Under the pieces are notes generated by a model, which saw only the letters and a program-made list of their open reading frames with translations, ran no database searches and was not told where the DNA came from. This document shows, piece after piece, positions 60,931 to 64,000 of a DNA stretch of 64,000 bases (the first letter of the stretch is position 1; each line of letters starts with the position of its first letter). The position numbers were made by a program, and so were the translations under genes. Source of the DNA: Cytophagales bacterium (GTDB lineage Bacteria > Bacteroidota > Bacteroidia > Cytophagales > Spirosomataceae); NCBI GenBank assembly GCA_013298125.1, contig JAAFJP010000010.1, forward strand, positions 62,001-126,000, in the 5' to 3' direction.

Positions 60931-62136
60931 CTACTTGATATTCAATTTTTCAATCTCAATAATTTCTCCCGTTTCTTTCTTCTTCAAAATTAACTTAATG
61001 TCACCATTTGGTAATAATTCGTCTTTGATGAACCAATGTTCTGCATCATATTCTTGATAAACAGAAGGTTTTGAAAGCCCTTCTTGTCCACGCCAAACGG
61101 GTAGATTTACAGGTTCCCACAATTTTGTTTTGGCAGATTTATAAGCTGCATCAATGATAGCATTGACTACGTAACCATCATAAAAAGATTCTTGTGGTAA
61201 ACGTCCTTCTTCGATGGCGTTGAACATATCCGTAAACATATGCGTATAACCTAACTCGTGGGCTTCGTCACCTACTGGAAACAACCAACCCGTAGCGGAT
61301 TCGGCTTTTTCTGCCACATATCCGCCTTCGCCTTTGCCCGTTGTAAACATCTCAAAACCAGTCCGTAAGAATGAATTTACCCAGATTGTTCCTTCTGTTC
61401 CCATTACTTCGTCACGTAAATCCATACCCCCACGAAATGTCCAAGAAACCTCAAATTGACCAATTGCTCCGTTTTCGTATTTCACCAAACCGATGGCATG
61501 GTCTTCGGCATCAATGGGTTTTACTTGGGTATCTGCCCAACACATTACCTCAACGGGGCGAACATCCTTACCGATAAAATTTCTGGCAATTTCGATACAG
61601 TGACAACCCAAATCGAGGATTGCTCCGCCACCCGCCATTTCGATATTCCAAAACCAGTCGGAGTGTGGACCAGGATGTGTCTCACGAGATTTTGCCCAAA
61701 GCACTCTACCGATTGCTCCTTCTTTTACACTTTGTACAGACTTTAAGAACTTAGGCGTATAACAAAGGTCTTCTAAGTAGCCTCCAAAAACACCCGCCTC
61801 TTCGCAAGCCTTCGTCATGCGGAGAGCTTCTTCGGCATTTCTGCCCAATGGTTTTGTACATAAAACCGCCTTCTTGTGCTTTACGCAAAGCATAACCGCC
61901 TCTTCATGGATGTGATTAGGAAGAGCAATTACCACGACCTCCGTCTCAGCATGAGCAATGGCATCTTCCATTGAAGTCGTGAAATGTGGAATAGAATAAT
62001 CTGTTGCGAAACGTTTTGCGGTTTCTTCCTTGCGTGCGTAAACAACCTGCACACGGTCACGACCACGTTGTCCGTGCAATGAATCTGCGTAAAAACGCCC
62101 AATGAAACCTCCTCCGAGAATACAAACTTTTGCCAT
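60931..62136 (-). CDS. Gfo/Idh/MocA-family oxidoreductase
   Basis: The 401-residue NAD(P)-dependent protein starts with a Rossmann motif ([15 protein letters not shown]). The catalytic lysine region is [15 protein letters not shown], and the typical histidine appears in [37 protein letters not shown]-like sequence ([11 protein letters not shown] type) is in the second domain. It oxidises or reduces a sugar or inositol-like substrate; which one is not decidable. It lies 263 bp downstream of the MFS gene in the same direction. Confidence 0.9.
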   Translation of the reverse strand: MAKVCILGGGFIGRFYADSLHGQRGRDRVQVVYARKEETAKRFATDYSIPHFTTSMEDAIAHAETEVVVIALPNHIHEEAVMLCVKHKKAVLCTKPLGRNAEEALRMTKACEEAGVFGGYLEDLCYTPKFLKSVQSVKEGAIGRVLWAKSRETHPGPHSDWFWNIEMAGGGAILDLGCHCIEIARNFIGKDVRPVEVMCWADTQVKPIDAEDHAIGLVKYENGAIGQFEVSWTFRGGMDLRDEVMGTEGTIWVNSFLRTGFEMFTTGKGEGGYVAEKAESATGWLFPVGDEAHELGYTHMFTDMFNAIEEGRLPQESFYDGYVVNAIIDAAYKSAKTKLWEPVNLPVWRGQEGLSKPSVYQEYDAEHWFIKDELLPNGDIKLILKKKETGEIIEIEKLNIK

Positions 62137-62150
62137 TTTTAAATTAGATT

Positions 62151-62416
62151 TGAGCTTTGAGATGTGAGCTATGAGCCTGAAATCTGCAAGCTATTTATTG
62201 ATGATAAAATTAACTTAGGGAATTTGTAAATTTAAACGTACCATGTTTGACTTAGAGGAACTTCCCGAAAGTAGAAATAACTTTCGGGAAGTCGCTGGGA
62301 GATTTACTTCCCGAAAGTTTTTTTACTTTCGGGAAGTTCTACGATAGGAAACAGGTACTTTTAAATTTACAATTTCCCTTATTATAGAAAACTCATTGCT
62401 CAAAGCTCACGACTCA
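62151..62416. repeat. Inverted TGAGCTTTGAG-type units
   Basis: TGAGCTTTGAGATGTGAGCT onward (62151-62175) and its imperfect reverse complement at 62392-62416. The right unit overlaps the MFS stop codon and its last codons. Confidence 0.6.
62259..62337. repeat. Two tandem hairpins AACTTCCCGAAAGT, copies 2 and 3
   Basis: Hairpins at 62259-62292 and 62306-62337 are built of the same 13-14 bp arms as the element at 35295-35329. The first has the same 7-base loop start (AGAAA). Confidence 0.85.
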
Positions 62417-63611
62417 CCGCTTTTTTATCATTAAAGAAAATAATAAACAAAACTAAAACCACCGCCGCAATACCCGCTGGAATCATCCAAACGCCATTCC
62501 AATTGTGAGAAACCACTCCTGCCGCATCCGTAAGCGTATATTTGTCCAAAACAATTCCTGATAATTTTGAACCAATCCCCATACCGATTCCGTAGGTTGC
62601 CAATGTAATAAGTCCTTGGGCAGAGTTTTTGATTTTCTCGCCCGCTTTTTCATCAGTATAAATTTGTCCTGTTACAAAGAAGAAATCGTAACAAACTCCA
62701 TGCAGAATAATGGCAAGATACAAAATCCATTCTGATGAAATACCATCGCCATTTCCGAAGCAAATAAAACGAACTATCCAAGCAATTAAGCCCACGATAA
62801 GCATTTTTTTAATGCCAAATTTCTGCAAAGCAAAGGGAATCAAAAGCATAAAAAGCACCTCAGAAGCCTGTCCAAGCGACATTTTGTTTTCAACGTTTGT
62901 CATATTTGATTCTGTCAAAGACAAATTGGCATGAGCATAATAGAATGCCAACGGAATACAAACCAAAACCGATGAGATGAAGAAAATCAAGAAAGAACGG
63001 TCTTTGAAAAGCACAAAGGCATCCGTACCCAAAATTTGAGAAGCCGTAGCTTTTCCAGTTGCTTTTGGAGGCGTGTCTGGCAAAGTAAACGAGAAAATTC
63101 CCCAAACTATTGAAGTAAACATGGCGATTTGATAGATAGCTACTTTATCTCCTAATCCATAAAATCCAATGATATTTGTTACGACAATCCACGCAATCGT
63201 ACCCAAAACTCGAATTGCTGGAAATTCTTTGCCTGGGTCTTGCATTTGATTCATGGCAATTGAACTCGACAAAGCCAAATTTGGAGCAAAGGTCAAAGTG
63301 TAAGCCAAAATATACCAAAAGAAAGCATCTGGATCTTGATTTTGGATTAATAAATACAAAATACCCGCTCCCAATAAATTAAGTACGCCCATTACTTTTT
63401 GGGCAGAAAAAAAGCGGTCAGCAATCATTCCGACAAAGAAAGGAGCAATGATTGAGGCAATCGAAAAAGTAGCATAAGCACTCCCGATTTGGTCGCCCGA
63501 GGCTTTGAGAGAAGTAAAAAGGTACTTGCCCATTTGCCCGTACCAAGCCCCCCACGTAAAAAACATGAGGAACATCATAAGCATTAGCTGAATGCGTGTG
63601 GTTAATTTCAT
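62400..63611 (-). CDS. MFS transporter of the nucleoside permease (NupG) type
   Basis: The 403-residue protein has about twelve membrane segments. It begins TTRIQLMLMMFLMFFTWGAW and contains APFFVGMIADRFFSAQKVM and ILHGVCYDFFFVTGQIYTDE, which fit the nucleoside:H+ symporter branch of the major facilitator superfamily. The substrate may be a nucleoside or sugar. It is the likely first gene of the group with the Gfo/Idh/MocA gene. Its last codons (SREL) are encoded by a repeat unit. Confidence 0.85.
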   Translation of the reverse strand: MKLTTRIQLMLMMFLMFFTWGAWYGQMGKYLFTSLKASGDQIGSAYATFSIASIIAPFFVGMIADRFFSAQKVMGVLNLLGAGILYLLIQNQDPDAFFWYILAYTLTFAPNLALSSSIAMNQMQDPGKEFPAIRVLGTIAWIVVTNIIGFYGLGDKVAIYQIAMFTSIVWGIFSFTLPDTPPKATGKATASQILGTDAFVLFKDRSFLIFFISSVLVCIPLAFYYAHANLSLTESNMTNVENKMSLGQASEVLFMLLIPFALQKFGIKKMLIVGLIAWIVRFICFGNGDGISSEWILYLAIILHGVCYDFFFVTGQIYTDEKAGEKIKNSAQGLITLATYGIGMGIGSKLSGIVLDKYTLTDAAGVVSHNWNGVWMIPAGIAAVVLVLFIIFFNDKKAVSREL

Positions 63612-64000
63612 TTGAAATGATGGATTAGTTTTCAGAATTATTGAGGCAAGATAATATTTCTTTTTTTATAATTTATCATGGATTATTTTTAAAATATACT
63701 TTTGATAGATAAGTCCTTGAATTTAAAGATTTTAGTAAATTTTGGTAGTTTTTTACTTAAAATTGAAGAAAACAGTAATTTATTACTTAAAAATGAAAAA
63801 AATAATAATATTTACTTGTATTAATGCGATAAAAGTATAATTTTTACGAAGAAATATGCAGATGTATGCTGTAAACGTTCCTTACTTTTTGAATTTAGTG
63901 ATGTATTTTTATATACCATCGAAAGATTTTGTCAGTGATTGTGTTTGTATTATTCTGTTACACACGGGGTTTAGTTCAACAATATCAAAATTCCAAAATT
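63612..64000. other. AT-rich region without a recognised gene
   Basis: Very AT-rich, with two loose copies of TTACTTAAAA near 63754 and 63783. One plus-strand frame from the ATG at about 63857 stays open to the window end, but its composition is not protein-like. The region probably holds the MFS promoter and the leader of a gene beyond the window. Confidence 0.5.

Noticed and set aside
63857-64000. Open plus-strand frame to the window end
   Set aside because: Almost no charged residues and no promoter or family; likely chance in AT-rich DNA.

Overview
This window looks like chromosomal DNA of a Bacteroidota bacterium, most likely order Cytophagales. The basis is low GC content, several promoters with the Bacteroidota -7 element TAnnTTTG, a type IX secretion sorting domain on a subtilase, DUF5686 and LytTR/LytS-type families, and a tmRNA whose tag ends in SYAMAA. 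Nearly all genes are ordinary chromosomal ones. No rRNA, tRNA, CRISPR array, prophage or complete insertion sequence was seen.

Layout. 1-2.3 kb: LytTR response regulator with a LytS-type kinase and the start of a second kinase-like protein cut by the window edge. 2.6-6.4 kb: TonB-dependent receptor and a GT39/ArnT-like glycosyltransferase. 6.5-6.9 kb: tmRNA. 6.9-12.5 kb: Spy-like protein, subtilase, lipoprotein, M61 peptidase and a small barrel protein. 12.5-18.3 kb: phosphoesterase, a 0.9 kb gene-free stretch, alkylation repair genes alkA and ogt (divergent), HopJ-like protein, dprA and a MerR regulator. 18.5-24 kb: alaS, cytochrome c, pabB and a Hef-like protein. 24.2-28.1 kb: second LytTR regulator with a large propeller sensor kinase. 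28.3-35.3 kb: leuS, RluA-type synthase, dGTPase, APC permease and DUF2809. 35.3-37.8 kb: a tightly packed four-gene operon. 37.9-43.7 kb: TolC/HlyD/ABC export operon. 44-50 kb: DUF5686 protein, then an IorAB-type molybdenum hydroxylase split by a PIN toxin-antitoxin pair. 51-57 kb: WGR and SWIM proteins. 57-58.7 kb: ECF sigma factor and a probable partner. 58.8-63.6 kb: sugar-type isomerase, XRE regulator, Gfo/Idh/MocA oxidoreductase and an MFS transporter.

The most unusual signal is not a gene. The window is full of short dispersed palindromic elements of several families, some with perfect arms of 26-53 bp. Most lie between genes, but at least seven lie inside coding sequences and keep the frame: three in leuS, two in a methyltransferase gene, one pair in alaS and one across the signal-peptide region of the subtilase gene. 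The methyltransferase copy matches an intergenic copy 15 kb away at 51 of 53 positions. This resembles the protein-coding palindromic elements known from Rickettsia. No transposase that could move them is visible here.

Other points of interest are an ABC exporter whose ATPase site is degraded at every key motif, a toxin-antitoxin pair between the two subunit genes of one enzyme, a candidate structured RNA near 60.8 kb, and two small unlisted ORFs.
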